A stretch of 32,028 bases of DNA from JAWXBT01 sp964523015 (GTDB lineage Bacteria; Bdellovibrionota_C; UBA2361; J135), in assembly GCA_964523015.1 (NCBI GenBank), contig CAZFXN010000032.1, positions 1-32,028 of the forward strand, in the 5' to 3' direction. Position 1 is the first letter of the stretch. Each line of letters starts with the position of its first letter. Made by a program: the position numbers and the translations under genes. Below, piece by piece: positions 1 through 7,833 of this stretch. A model generated the notes under the pieces. The model worked only from the letters and a program-made list of their open reading frames with translations, did not search any database and was not told the DNA's origin.

Positions 1-353
1 ACAATTCTTAGTGAATCATCCCAAGGAACTTTTACGCCAACTTCTTTTGGAATTAAGACCATTGCTCCTAAGGGTACGCCACTAACATTAGTTTCGTGAC
101 CAGAATCGTCATCTCTTGCACTTGCCACCTCAATTACTTCCACCAATAGACTTTCTTGCATATTTTGTTTTGCACCCTCAGGCAGAAAGAGACCACCTTC
201 ACTTATGCTTTGTTCTTTTAAAATTTTCACGACCACTCGATAACCTAAAGGGTGGATTTGTCTTAGTGGACTAGAATTAGAAATTAAACTTGGTTGTTTC
301 GGCTGTAGTTTCATCAATGCTTTCAATTTTGTACCTTTTGAACTTTCTGACAT
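1..353 (-). CDS. GroES-like co-chaperonin, partial (3' end outside window)
   Basis: Reading leftward from the ATG at 353-351 gives an open frame that runs off the left edge (117 codons visible). After about 31 polar residues comes PLGYRVVVK, which matches the first strand of the Cpn10/GroES fold, then GGLFLPEGAKQ where GroES has its mobile loop with the GGIVL chaperonin-contact tripeptide, then VPLGAMVLIPKEVGVKVPW, which matches the late GroES strands (VGDIVIF-GVK). It would cap a chaperonin or be a divergent GroES paralogue. Two things differ from ordinary GroES: the long N-terminal extension and an acidic insert (SARDDDSGHE) in the roof region. No groEL is visible, although it could lie to the left. 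It is divergent from citrate synthase. The fold assignment comes from my reading of the motifs; the chaperonin role is less certain because of the extension. Confidence 0.72.
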   Translation of the reverse strand, partial: MSESSKGTKLKALMKLQPKQPSLISNSSPLRQIHPLGYRVVVKILKEQSISEGGLFLPEGAKQNMQESLLVEVIEVASARDDDSGHETNVSGVPLGAMVLIPKEVGVKVPWDDSLRI

Positions 354-449
354 AATTTTAATTCTTTAATTCCGTTCGTACATTTTAACCGATTTACTAA
401 AATTATTAAACTTTGTAAGGGGTTAGAGATGTGTAGAACAAATTTTAAA

Positions 450-478
450 TTGATTTAATAATAAGCTGATGTTTTAAT
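450..478 (+). promoter_or_regulatory. Candidate sigma-70 promoter of gltA
   Basis: TTGATT at 450-455 and TTTAAT at 473-478 are separated by exactly 17 nt. They match the consensus at 4 of 6 and 5 of 6 positions. Transcription would begin near 485, giving a leader of about 170 nt before citrate synthase. Confidence 0.45.
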
Positions 479-500
479 CTTTTTTATAGAAAATCTAAAG

Positions 501-512
501 ATATCATGATAT
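501..512. repeat. 12-bp perfect palindrome in the gltA leader
   Basis: ATATCATGATAT is its own reverse complement. It lies about 16-27 nt downstream of the start predicted from the 450-478 promoter, a position where a repressor dimer could block transcription. No family of regulator can be named from the sequence. Confidence 0.5.
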
Positions 513-516
513 TACC

Positions 517-540
517 TTATTAGAATACTTATTCTAGTAA
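517..540 (+). promoter_or_regulatory. Hairpin in the gltA 5' leader
   Basis: TTATTAGAAT (517-526) pairs with ATTCTAGTAA (531-540) across the 4-nt loop ACTT. This gives a 10-bp stem with one G-U wobble. There is no U-tract after it, so it looks more like a leader structure than a terminator. Confidence 0.45.
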
Positions 541-653
541 TTTATCAAGAGTTAAATGTAACTTTTTGATCGAAAGTTGGCTCTAAATTAAAAGAATTAC
601 TAAGATTTTTTACTCGACGAACTATAAAATACTGAAGATGGAACGGAGATATT

Positions 654-1940
654 ATGACTGAGAATGCAACAATTACTTTTCCAGATGGCAAAAAAATTGA
701 ACTTCCAATTCTTTCTGGTACTGAAAATGAAAAAGCGATTGATATTAAAACACTTCGCGCTAAGACCGGTTACATAACAATTGATTCAGGCTTCATGAAT
801 ACTGGATCATGTCAGAGTGCTATTACTTATATCGACGGAGATAATGGGATCCTTCGGTATAGAGGAATTCCAATCGAAGTTTTAGCTCAAAAATCAAATT
901 TTCTAGAAACTGCTTATCTTTTGCTTCATGGAAATTTGCCTAAGGAAGAGGAGCTTTTCAAATTCTCTGATGAGATTACTCGTCATACCATGCTGCATGA
1001 AGATCTTAAAAATTTCTTTGACGGATTTCCAAAGGATGCACATCCGATGGCAATTCTTTCTTCGGTAGTCTGCTCTTTATCTACTTTCTATCAAGATGAA
1101 CCAGGCAGTTCTCAGGAGAAAGATTATAGAAATTCCCTTAGATTGCTTGCAAAATTACCAACAATAGCTGCGTATGCGTACAAAAAATCGATAGGCCAAC
1201 CATTTATCTATCCTGCTAATCGCTTGAGCTACTGTGAAAATTTTCTACACATGATGTTTGCTTTGCCTGCAGAAGAGTATGAAATAGATCCAGATGTTGT
1301 TGATGCACTCAATCTTCTTTTAATTCTTCATGCTGATCACGAACAAAACTGTTCTGCCTCTACTGTTAGAGTAGTTGGAAGTAGCAAAGCTAATTTATAC
1401 GCTTGTATCTCAGCAGGAATTTGTGCTCTTTGGGGACCTCTTCATGGTGGAGCAAACCAAGAAGTTATCGAGATGCTTGATGCTATAAAGCAAGATGGTG
1501 GCAATGTTAAAAAATATGTTGAGCTTGCAAAGAGCAAAGAGAGTACTTTTAGATTAATGGGCTTCGGTCACAGAGTTTACAAAAACTATGATCCAAGAGC
1601 TAAAATTATTAAAACTTCATGCGATAATCTTTTAAAGAAACTGAAAGTTTCCGATCCCTTATTAGATATTGCTCGTCAATTGGAAGAGGCCGCTCTTACA
1701 GATCCTTACTTCGTTGAGAGAAAGCTTTATCCAAACGTAGATTTCTATAGTGGTATTATGTATCGAGCTATGGGAATTCCAGTTCCAGCTTTTACAGTCA
1801 TGTTTGCTCTTGGAAGGCTTCCTGGTTGGATAGCTCATTGGATGGAGCAGACAGGAGACCCTGATATGAAGATTAGTCGTCCTCGCCAGGTCTATACTGG
1901 TCATAGCGAAAGACCATACATTGCTATGGATAAGAGATAG
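654..1940 (+). CDS. gltA: Type II citrate synthase
   Basis: Condenses oxaloacetate and acetyl-CoA to citrate, the entry step of the TCA cycle, in the cytoplasm. The 428-residue length is that of the hexameric, NADH-sensitive type II enzymes of Gram-negative bacteria. The three catalytic residues are present: His264 in LHGGANQ, His306 in GFGHRVYK and Asp363 in NVDFYSG, at almost the same positions as in the E. coli enzyme. The ATG is preceded at good spacing by GGAG (645-648), so the start is firm. It is transcribed alone, divergent from the groES-like gene and convergent with the SNF2 gene. The long leader with a palindrome and hairpin suggests regulation at or just after transcription start, although no regulator can be identified. 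Confidence 0.97.
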   Translation: MTENATITFPDGKKIELPILSGTENEKAIDIKTLRAKTGYITIDSGFMNTGSCQSAITYIDGDNGILRYRGIPIEVLAQKSNFLETAYLLLHGNLPKEEELFKFSDEITRHTMLHEDLKNFFDGFPKDAHPMAILSSVVCSLSTFYQDEPGSSQEKDYRNSLRLLAKLPTIAAYAYKKSIGQPFIYPANRLSYCENFLHMMFALPAEEYEIDPDVVDALNLLLILHADHEQNCSASTVRVVGSSKANLYACISAGICALWGPLHGGANQEVIEMLDAIKQDGGNVKKYVELAKSKESTFRLMGFGHRVYKNYDPRAKIIKTSCDNLLKKLKVSDPLLDIARQLEEAALTDPYFVERKLYPNVDFYSGIMYRAMGIPVPAFTVMFALGRLPGWIAHWMEQTGDPDMKISRPRQVYTGHSERPYIAMDKR

Positions 1941-1984
1941 CTCTAAAGGAGCTTCTCTAATTTAATAAATTAGTAAATAATCAA

Positions 1985-2010
1985 GCAGCGACTTGATGAA
2001 GTCGTACTGC
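1985..2010 (-). terminator. Hairpin between convergent gltA and SNF2 gene
   Basis: CGACTT (1989-1994) and AAGTCG (1999-2004) pair around GATG. The stem is extended by GCAG (1985-1988) with CTGC (2007-2010), leaving a 2-nt bulge. It starts immediately beyond the stop codon of the leftward SNF2 gene and is followed on that strand by TTGATTATTT, a weak U-rich stretch. It may end SNF2 transcripts, and its symmetry could also serve gltA. Confidence 0.45.
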
Positions 2011-5000
2011 CTAAGTTAGCGGTTCCGGTGGGGCGAATAATGACTCTATATCTGTCTTAGTTAGTTTTAGTGGTGATACTCCTTGATCATTTAACAGAGA
2101 ATCAACCATCATAGATTTTCTCGCTTTAAGATCCATGATTCTACGCTCAACAGAATTTTCAGTGACTAGTCTGTACACTGTAACTGCCTTAGTTTGCCCA
2201 ATTCTATGAGCTCGATCGGCTGCTTGATCTTCCACAGCAGGATTCCACCATGGATCATAGATGATAACAGTGTCCGCTCCGGTGAGATTTAAACCAGTAC
2301 CACCTGCTTTAAGACTAATTAAGAATAACCTTACACTTTCATCTGAGTTAAATCGATCTACCAGATCTTGGCGATTCTTCGTACGACCATCAAGGTATAG
2401 ATACGGAACCTGATCTTTATTAAGCCAAGTACGAATAATATCAAGCATCGTTACAAACTGGCTATAAAGTAGAATTTTACGGTTAGAATCTAGTGCCTCA
2501 GTAATTAATTCTTGTAATGCATTAAATTTACCTGAAGAGAGATCCTCGAACTCCCTAAAAGCCTCGATTGATTGGGGATGGTTACAGATCTGACGTAATC
2601 TTAGTAAGGCAGCAAGAATACAGATTGATGCGCCTCCTACTCCTTTCTCTTTAATCTCACCAAAGACTCGCGGCCTTATCTCTGAAAGCATATCTAGATA
2701 GAGAGCCTGCTGAGCAGGAGTCATCTCTACATGGATTACCGATTCTAACTTAGGCGGTAAGTCCTTCTCAACATCAGCTTTGCGACGCTTAAGTATAAAT
2801 GGGCGTACTTTGCTTCTTAGAAAATCTGCTACTTTATGACTAGGGCCACTTTCAAGGATAGGCTTTTCAAAATTCTTTCTGAAAAAATCAGCAGTTCCGA
2901 GATATCCAGGCATTAGGAAATCTAATATAGACCAAAGCTCCATTGGTCTATTTTCAGTAGGCGTACCAGTTAAAGCGAGTCGTCGATAAGATCGAATACC
3001 CTTGGCCGCTTTTGTGGTGGCCGCTTGCTCATTTTTTATGTTCTGAGCTTCATCAAGGATAAAATAATTATATGTATGTTTCTCAAGATCGCGAGAATCA
3101 ATTCTTAATAGAGCATAGGAGGTAACTATTAAGTCATGATCAGGGATCTGCTTAAAGAGTTCCCGCCTTTGAGGACCTTGTAGAACCAAAACTTTGAGAT
3201 CTGGAGTAAAGCGAGTGGCTTCATACTGCCAATTAGTAATAATCGATGTTGGAACTACAATTAAAGAAGGTTTTTTACTGCCACGATCTTTTAAGTGCTG
3301 AAGAAATGCTAGGGTTTGAACAGTTTTACCAAGTCCCATTTCATCGGCTAAAATTCCACCAAAACTAAAATCATTTAAAAAGTTTAACCAATAGAGTCCT
3401 TGTTTTTGATACGGACGGAGCTTGCCCTTAAATTTTTTCGGAATGGGGATAGATTCAATCTCTTTAAAGTTTTGAACCTTCTTTAATATCGCCGTAAAAT
3501 CCTGGGAAGCATTTATATTAACAGAGCTGTCACGTTCAAAACTAGAGAAGCTCATTGCTTGAGCAGCAGAGAGTTTAGTTTTGATTGTATTACTCATCCA
3601 AAAGCTAGAATTAATAGTCCCAAGCACTGCTTTTAGTTGAGTCAGACTCTGGCCTGGTACTTTAGCATAGGCTCCGCCATCAAGTTGGATCCACCTATCA
3701 CTAGATGATAGTTGGTTCTTAAAGATAGCACTTAATGGAATGTTCGCGTTGTTTTGAGTAAGAGACACATGACAATCAAACCAATCTATATCATCAGTTG
3801 ACCAGTCGGTTGAAGTCGAGTTAGCTACAGAAACATTAAGAGATAGCTGTGAAAACTTGATATTTTTTCGTATCTCATTAAGTCCAGCTACTTGCCAATC
3901 TGATGGGAAAACTTTAGTGCCTGCTTCAACAAGGTCAAGAGCTTTGTCCCCGGTAATTTTAAATCTTCTAAGCGAAGGATCAAATTCAAATCCGATCTGT
4001 TTAAGACTCTCAGTGACTTCCTGCTCTTTAAGTCTATTAGCAAGATAAACTACCTGTGCATTTGGAGGTGGTTCAGGATATTCAAAATCAACTACTGAAA
4101 CTATTTCAAAAGGTGAATTTCCCTGTGTTCCAGTATTCAGTCTTAGATCAATTTTAGGCTGAGGGTTTGCAATCTCTGCCTTTGGCATCTTTTTCTTGTT
4201 GCTTACTGTAATGCTTTGGCTTGAGAGAGATTTGTCATTTAATAGCTCTAACAACGGTCCGGATTTTGTTTTTGGAAAAGAGAGGGTGTTAGAGTGAGGA
4301 AAGATTGCGGCTATCCGAGAGGCTGTTTTTGAAACTCTATAGATTGCTTTGTCTAGTTTACACCAATATGGGCCGGTCCCTATAAGTTCAACCTGCGATG
4401 TAATTGGATCCCCATTCTCCATCTGCCAATGCATGGTCACTTCAACGGTAGAGTCGAGCCAGGAAATTTCTAGTATAGCGGTGAGATGATCTTCAGAAAA
4501 GGTAACCTTACTCTCCGCTTTTTGTTTTTTTGCTTCAGAATCAAGCCAGTAGATTTCAGTATATTCTTTTAGGAGTCCTAATATTGTGTCAATTGATCGA
4601 CTGCCATTGGCTAACCAGATCTCATTTAATTCATCCCAAATCCCATCATGGCTGATTTTTTCAAGCAAAATATTATCTAATGCTCGCTCTGAAAAAGGAG
4701 CTGGATGTTCAAAAACTGGTTGAACAAACACTTGACCATTAATAAATGGTTTAATTGCTAGTCCTTCGTTTTGGACTTTAATGAAGATTTTGATATCAGA
4801 TTTTGCTTGTATAGAAGTAGAGGAGGAGGTTAATTCATCCTCTGCCAACTCTTTGATAACTATTGCCACTTCTTGAATAGTCGAGCTGTATGATCGAGTT
4901 AAGCTCTCCGGCTGATCAAACCCGGCATAATGATCAAAAATCCCTAAATCTTGAGCTGCCCAAAGTAAGGCAACTGAGTGCGGACACCAGTCATGATTGT

Positions 5001-5256
5001 GAGAGTTACCACTGTGACCGATACACGAACAGGATGGATCGATCAGGTTTGGAGAGAGTACATAGAGGCAAGCACTATGAGGAGTATCCTCATTTTCAGC
5101 TTTTATATGCCCACGTATTTTGCCACCATCCTTGTACAGTTCTGATACTGCAGATCTCTGGGCAAGCTCAACCCCGTGATCAATCGTAGACTGAGTGACG
5201 ACACGTCGTAGGTATTCTAAAGTTTTTTCCTGAGCATGAGACAAAGTTTGGACCAT
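2011..5256 (-). CDS. SWIM zinc-finger SNF2-family helicase/ATPase
   Basis: A 1081-residue Swi2/Snf2-type DNA translocase. An N-terminal SWIM zinc finger (C76, C78, C91, H93 in a CxC...CPH pattern) is followed by a long middle region (about 100-590) of unclear fold. The Snf2 ATPase core comes next: Walker A DEMGLGKT with Lys644, Walker B DEAQ at 735-738, LTGTPTENR as motif III, and the C-terminal helicase lobe ending in the motif VI region DRAHRIGQ (1014-1021). Bacterial members of this SWIM-SNF2 type (COG0553) are presumed to remodel DNA-protein or polymerase-DNA complexes; the substrate is unknown. It lies 73 nt downstream of the 210-residue gene on the same strand, probably co-transcribed. 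No Shine-Dalgarno sequence precedes the ATG, which instead sits in the stem of a hairpin, so the start is only fairly certain. Confidence 0.9.
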   Translation of the reverse strand: MVQTLSHAQEKTLEYLRRVVTQSTIDHGVELAQRSAVSELYKDGGKIRGHIKAENEDTPHSACLYVLSPNLIDPSCSCIGHSGNSHNHDWCPHSVALLWAAQDLGIFDHYAGFDQPESLTRSYSSTIQEVAIVIKELAEDELTSSSTSIQAKSDIKIFIKVQNEGLAIKPFINGQVFVQPVFEHPAPFSERALDNILLEKISHDGIWDELNEIWLANGSRSIDTILGLLKEYTEIYWLDSEAKKQKAESKVTFSEDHLTAILEISWLDSTVEVTMHWQMENGDPITSQVELIGTGPYWCKLDKAIYRVSKTASRIAAIFPHSNTLSFPKTKSGPLLELLNDKSLSSQSITVSNKKKMPKAEIANPQPKIDLRLNTGTQGNSPFEIVSVVDFEYPEPPPNAQVVYLANRLKEQEVTESLKQIGFEFDPSLRRFKITGDKALDLVEAGTKVFPSDWQVAGLNEIRKNIKFSQLSLNVSVANSTSTDWSTDDIDWFDCHVSLTQNNANIPLSAIFKNQLSSSDRWIQLDGGAYAKVPGQSLTQLKAVLGTINSSFWMSNTIKTKLSAAQAMSFSSFERDSSVNINASQDFTAILKKVQNFKEIESIPIPKKFKGKLRPYQKQGLYWLNFLNDFSFGGILADEMGLGKTVQTLAFLQHLKDRGSKKPSLIVVPTSIITNWQYEATRFTPDLKVLVLQGPQRRELFKQIPDHDLIVTSYALLRIDSRDLEKHTYNYFILDEAQNIKNEQAATTKAAKGIRSYRRLALTGTPTENRPMELWSILDFLMPGYLGTADFFRKNFEKPILESGPSHKVADFLRSKVRPFILKRRKADVEKDLPPKLESVIHVEMTPAQQALYLDMLSEIRPRVFGEIKEKGVGGASICILAALLRLRQICNHPQSIEAFREFEDLSSGKFNALQELITEALDSNRKILLYSQFVTMLDIIRTWLNKDQVPYLYLDGRTKNRQDLVDRFNSDESVRLFLISLKAGGTGLNLTGADTVIIYDPWWNPAVEDQAADRAHRIGQTKAVTVYRLVTENSVERRIMDLKARKSMMVDSLLNDQGVSPLKLTKTDIESLFAPPEPLT

Positions 5257-5272
5257 CGGGGGATGGTACCAT
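5252..5272 (-). promoter_or_regulatory. Hairpin/palindrome covering the SNF2 start codon
   Basis: ACCATC (5252-5257) and GATGGT (5262-5267) pair around four Gs on the plus strand. GATGGT also forms a second, overlapping palindrome ATGGTACCAT (5263-5272). In the mRNA the ATG at 5256-5254 is buried in the first stem, and the two pairings exclude each other. Confidence 0.5.
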
Positions 5273-5329
5273 GGAACAGTATGTAACGAAACTCAAAATT
5301 CAAAATGAATCTTGCTATAAAGGTATCCC

Positions 5330-5962
5330 TTACTCAAGTAATCCAACAGATTTTAGGAATTTTACTACCGGACTATCTTTTTTTCCTTTCTTTGATTTAG
5401 CGGAACTTTTCTCTTTGTCATTTTTCCCTTGTCTCTTTCCGTCTTTTTGGTCCTGTTTCTGTTCTAACCCCAAAAATTGAAGGATCTTATCAATAATAAT
5501 ATCGATTATTGATTTAGGTTCTTGATCTTGAGCTTTTTCTTTCTTTTCTAATTCTGCTCGAGCCCTGCTTTCTAGCTCCAAAGATTCATTGATATTTTCG
5601 GTATTCCAAGCCTTTATTTTTGCATCAACCTCTTGATGAACAGCCCCAATACCAAATTGCTCCTTTATTTCAGAAGATATGTTTTCGTAAAGTGCATCCC
5701 GTTTAGTTGAGAGATCTTCAATAGTAACATCTGAAAGTTTTATGGCATCTGGTGATTGAGTCGCTGATACCTCGTTTACCACTTGTTCAATTGCGGCAGC
5801 CTCTTCCTCTTTTGCTTTTATAAATTTCCCAGGAAGTTCAACTTCACGAGCACTCTCTTTGCAGCTTTCTGTAAAGCTAAGATCTGAAGAGATCTTAATC
5901 TCCTCTTTGGGAGCCTCCGCTTCAGGGGTTGTGCTCTTAGTATTGGTTAAATCAGCTGTCAT
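5330..5962 (-). CDS. Uncharacterised charged protein upstream of SNF2 helicase
   Basis: A 210-residue protein I do not recognise. It is extremely rich in Glu, Lys, Asp and Ser, with no signal peptide or clear membrane segment. The N-terminal half is acidic with Ala/Glu helices (about 45-130). A helical stretch with many Glu and Arg follows (about 125-145), then a short hydrophobic amphipathic helix SIIDIIIDKILQFLGLEQ (about 150-167), a Lys-rich linker, and a final hydrophobic helix (VVKFLKSVGLLE). A soluble, partly disordered protein with two short C-terminal binding helices is the simplest reading. It precedes the SNF2 gene by 73 nt on the same strand, so it may be a partner of it. The ATG at 5962 has only a weak AGAG upstream. 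Function unknown. Confidence 0.7.
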   Translation of the reverse strand: MTADLTNTKSTTPEAEAPKEEIKISSDLSFTESCKESAREVELPGKFIKAKEEEAAAIEQVVNEVSATQSPDAIKLSDVTIEDLSTKRDALYENISSEIKEQFGIGAVHQEVDAKIKAWNTENINESLELESRARAELEKKEKAQDQEPKSIIDIIIDKILQFLGLEQKQDQKDGKRQGKNDKEKSSAKSKKGKKDSPVVKFLKSVGLLE

Positions 5963-6020
5963 ATGACTCTAAGATCTAGTATATCAGCTCCATTTCGCCA
6001 GGAATTGAGCCAAACAATAA

Positions 6021-6097
6021 ATACCAAAGCATTATTAAAAATTCTGCCAAGCCAAAGGCTTGTCAAGAAATCAGCAAAACCTGTTATGCTTTGGTAT
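6021..6097. repeat. Nested inverted-repeat element
   Basis: A perfect 12-bp inverted repeat, ATACCAAAGCAT (6021-6032) and ATGCTTTGGTAT (6086-6097), encloses 53 nt. Inside it is a second perfect 6-bp hairpin, CAAGCC (6048-6053) / GGCTTG (6057-6062) with loop AAA. It lies in the 269-nt divergent spacer between the 210-residue gene and the asparaginase-like gene, which otherwise holds no supported gene. It could be a folded RNA or a small remnant element. Confidence 0.6.
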
Positions 6098-6231
6098 ACA
6101 TTAGGTTATGCACTTAAGAAAGAAGAGCAAGCTGAGAGATCTTTTTGTCCCATTATTTCAGCCCCTTGCATACCAGCACTGTTTATAGGATTTTTCTCCT
6201 AACAGCATCAAGATGATTATTAAGGAGCTTT

Positions 6232-6714
6232 GTGAAGATAAAGATTTTTACCGTTGGCGGTACTATAGATAAAATTTATTTCGATCAGCTTAGTCAGTAT
6301 GAAGTTGGTGAATCACTAGTATCTAGAATGTTTCTAGAGGCTAATGTGATGTTTGAATTTGAAATTGAACAGGTGATGAAGAAAGACAGTCTTCACATGA
6401 CTGATCAGGATCGACAGTTACTCTTTGACAAGATTTCTATTGAACCTGCAAAGCATATTTTTATAACTCACGGCACAGACTCCATGATTAAGACCGCTCA
6501 GGTGTTGAGTGAGATCAAAGGAAAAGTGATTGTTCTTACAGGAGCACTTCAGCCTTCTCGATTTAGGGATAGCGATGCCACATTTAACGTTGGCTTTGCC
6601 CTTGGGGCCCTCCACGTGCTATCACAGGGGACATATGTTGCTATGAATGGACAGATTCTTGACCCTTTTAATGCCCAAAAGAGTCGTGAAAATAATAGAT
6701 TCGAAACTATTTAA
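6232..6714 (+). CDS. Single-domain asparaginase/glutaminase-like protein
   Basis: Corresponds to the N-terminal catalytic domain of L-asparaginases (Asparaginase_N family) and nothing else: 160 residues against roughly 330 in the full enzyme. The active-site set is present: Thr11 in TVGGTIDK (nucleophile loop), Ser54 in KKDSLHM, and Thr82-Asp83 in THGTDSM, equivalent to T12, S58, T89-D90 of E. coli AnsB. In the classical enzyme the active site is completed across the dimer by the C-terminal domain, so this short form may differ in substrate or be non-catalytic. The start is GTG at 6232 with a strong AAGGAG at 6222-6227. galE begins 15 nt after the stop, so there is no room for a lost second domain and the short form is genuine. 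The two genes are probably co-transcribed. Confidence 0.85.
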   Translation: MKIKIFTVGGTIDKIYFDQLSQYEVGESLVSRMFLEANVMFEFEIEQVMKKDSLHMTDQDRQLLFDKISIEPAKHIFITHGTDSMIKTAQVLSEIKGKVIVLTGALQPSRFRDSDATFNVGFALGALHVLSQGTYVAMNGQILDPFNAQKSRENNRFETI

Positions 6715-6729
6715 AATGAGTAACTTATA

Positions 6730-7734
6730 GTGGCTACAACAACAAAGACAGCCAAGGCAAAGACAGTTTTAGTCACTGGTGGAGCTGGCTATATAGGCAG
6801 TCATGTTGCTCTAGAACTCACAAGGTCTGGGTATCAACCGATTATTGTTGATAATCTATCTAGCGGTAATCAGTTTGTAATCGAAAAACTTGGTATTCCT
6901 TTTTATATTGGGGATATAAAAGATGAGAAATTTTTATCAGGAGTTTTTAAAAAATACATACCATGTGCAGTAATGCATTTTGCTGCCCATAGTTTGGTGG
7001 GCGAATCCGTTCAAAATCCTATTAAATATTATGAAAATAATGTGAACGGGAGTTTAGCGCTTTTAAACTCAATGGTTAAGCATAATGTAAAGAGATTAAT
7101 TTTTTCATCTACTGCAGCAGTTTACGGAATTCCTAATGAAATTCCGATTAAAGAATCTGCAAATCCTAACCCGATTAATCCTTACGGGTCATCTAAGTTA
7201 ATGGTTGAGCAGATGCTCTCAGATTTTTCAAATGCTTATGAACTTAACTCAGTAATCTTTCGATACTTTAATGCTGCTGGTGCAGATCCTGAAGGCTTGA
7301 TAGGGGAGAGGCACGATCCAGAAACCCACCTTGTACCTTTAGCAATTATGGCTGCGGCATCCGGAACTCCTTTGAAGGTTTTTGGATCTGACTACGATAC
7401 TCCAGATGGAACTTGTATTCGTGATTATGTTCATGTCTCTGATATTTCACGGGCTCATTTATTGGGATTAGAAGCTCTTTTACTTGGTGGAGATGGTGAG
7501 GTTTATAATATAGGAAATGGGGATGGATATTCAGTTCTCGATGTTCTAAGTGCAGTAGAAAATGTTGTTGGCAAAAAAATTAAAAGATCTACTGTAGAGA
7601 GACGACTAGGGGATCCGCCAAAATTGGTGGCTTCAGATAGCAAGCTTAAAACAGAGTTAGGCTGGATGGCGAAATATCCTGAATTAGAAATGATAGTTGA
7701 AACTGCTTGGAAATGGCATAGGCAGCATCTCTAG
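6730..7734 (+). CDS. galE: UDP-glucose 4-epimerase
   Basis: Interconverts UDP-glucose and UDP-galactose with bound NAD, supplying galactose for surface polysaccharide. An extended SDR enzyme of 334 residues: the Rossmann motif VTGGAGYIGSH (15-25) binds NAD, Thr128 in SSTAAVYG stands where E. coli has Ser124, and Tyr152-x-x-x-Lys156 is the catalytic pair. RYFNAAGADPEG and CIRDYVHVSD are hallmark GalE segments. The start is GTG at 6730, 15 nt after the asparaginase-like gene, with only a weak purine stretch before it. The first 11 residues (Thr/Lys-rich) extend beyond the usual start, so a later start is possible, but no ATG offers one. The asparaginase-like partner gives no obvious pathway link. 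Confidence 0.95.
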   Translation: MATTTKTAKAKTVLVTGGAGYIGSHVALELTRSGYQPIIVDNLSSGNQFVIEKLGIPFYIGDIKDEKFLSGVFKKYIPCAVMHFAAHSLVGESVQNPIKYYENNVNGSLALLNSMVKHNVKRLIFSSTAAVYGIPNEIPIKESANPNPINPYGSSKLMVEQMLSDFSNAYELNSVIFRYFNAAGADPEGLIGERHDPETHLVPLAIMAAASGTPLKVFGSDYDTPDGTCIRDYVHVSDISRAHLLGLEALLLGGDGEVYNIGNGDGYSVLDVLSAVENVVGKKIKRSTVERRLGDPPKLVASDSKLKTELGWMAKYPELEMIVETAWKWHRQHL

Positions 7735-7833
7735 GAGATCTATCTCAAAGATACTGTATTAGGAGTTGCTAAACGACCCATTTTTATACTCTATTGTGTT
7801 AATAGATCCCCTTATTTTGTCGATTAGATACCT

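Larger units (their letters stand above)
354..653. other. Divergent intergenic region, groES-like / gltA
   Basis: This 300-nt, very AT-rich spacer contains no credible gene. It holds a sigma-70-type promoter candidate pointing at gltA (450-478), a perfect 12-bp palindrome (501-512) and a 10-bp stem hairpin (517-540), listed separately. The leftward promoter for the groES-like gene must also lie here. The best I could find is TAAAAT on the minus strand near 385-380, with no convincing -35 box. Confidence 0.7.

Noticed and set aside
1939..1953. AGCTC/GAGCT hairpin right after gltA
   Set aside because: Five base pairs and no T-run; the hairpin at 1985-2010 is the better candidate between the two convergent genes.
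6062..6091. TTGTCA ... TATGCT promoter-like boxes before the asparaginase-like gene
   Set aside because: The spacer is 19 nt and both boxes are weak; the second lies within the inverted repeat.
5963..6202. 79-codon plus-strand open frame in the divergent spacer
   Set aside because: No ribosome-binding site, composition unlike a protein, and it covers the inverted-repeat element; better explained as non-coding.
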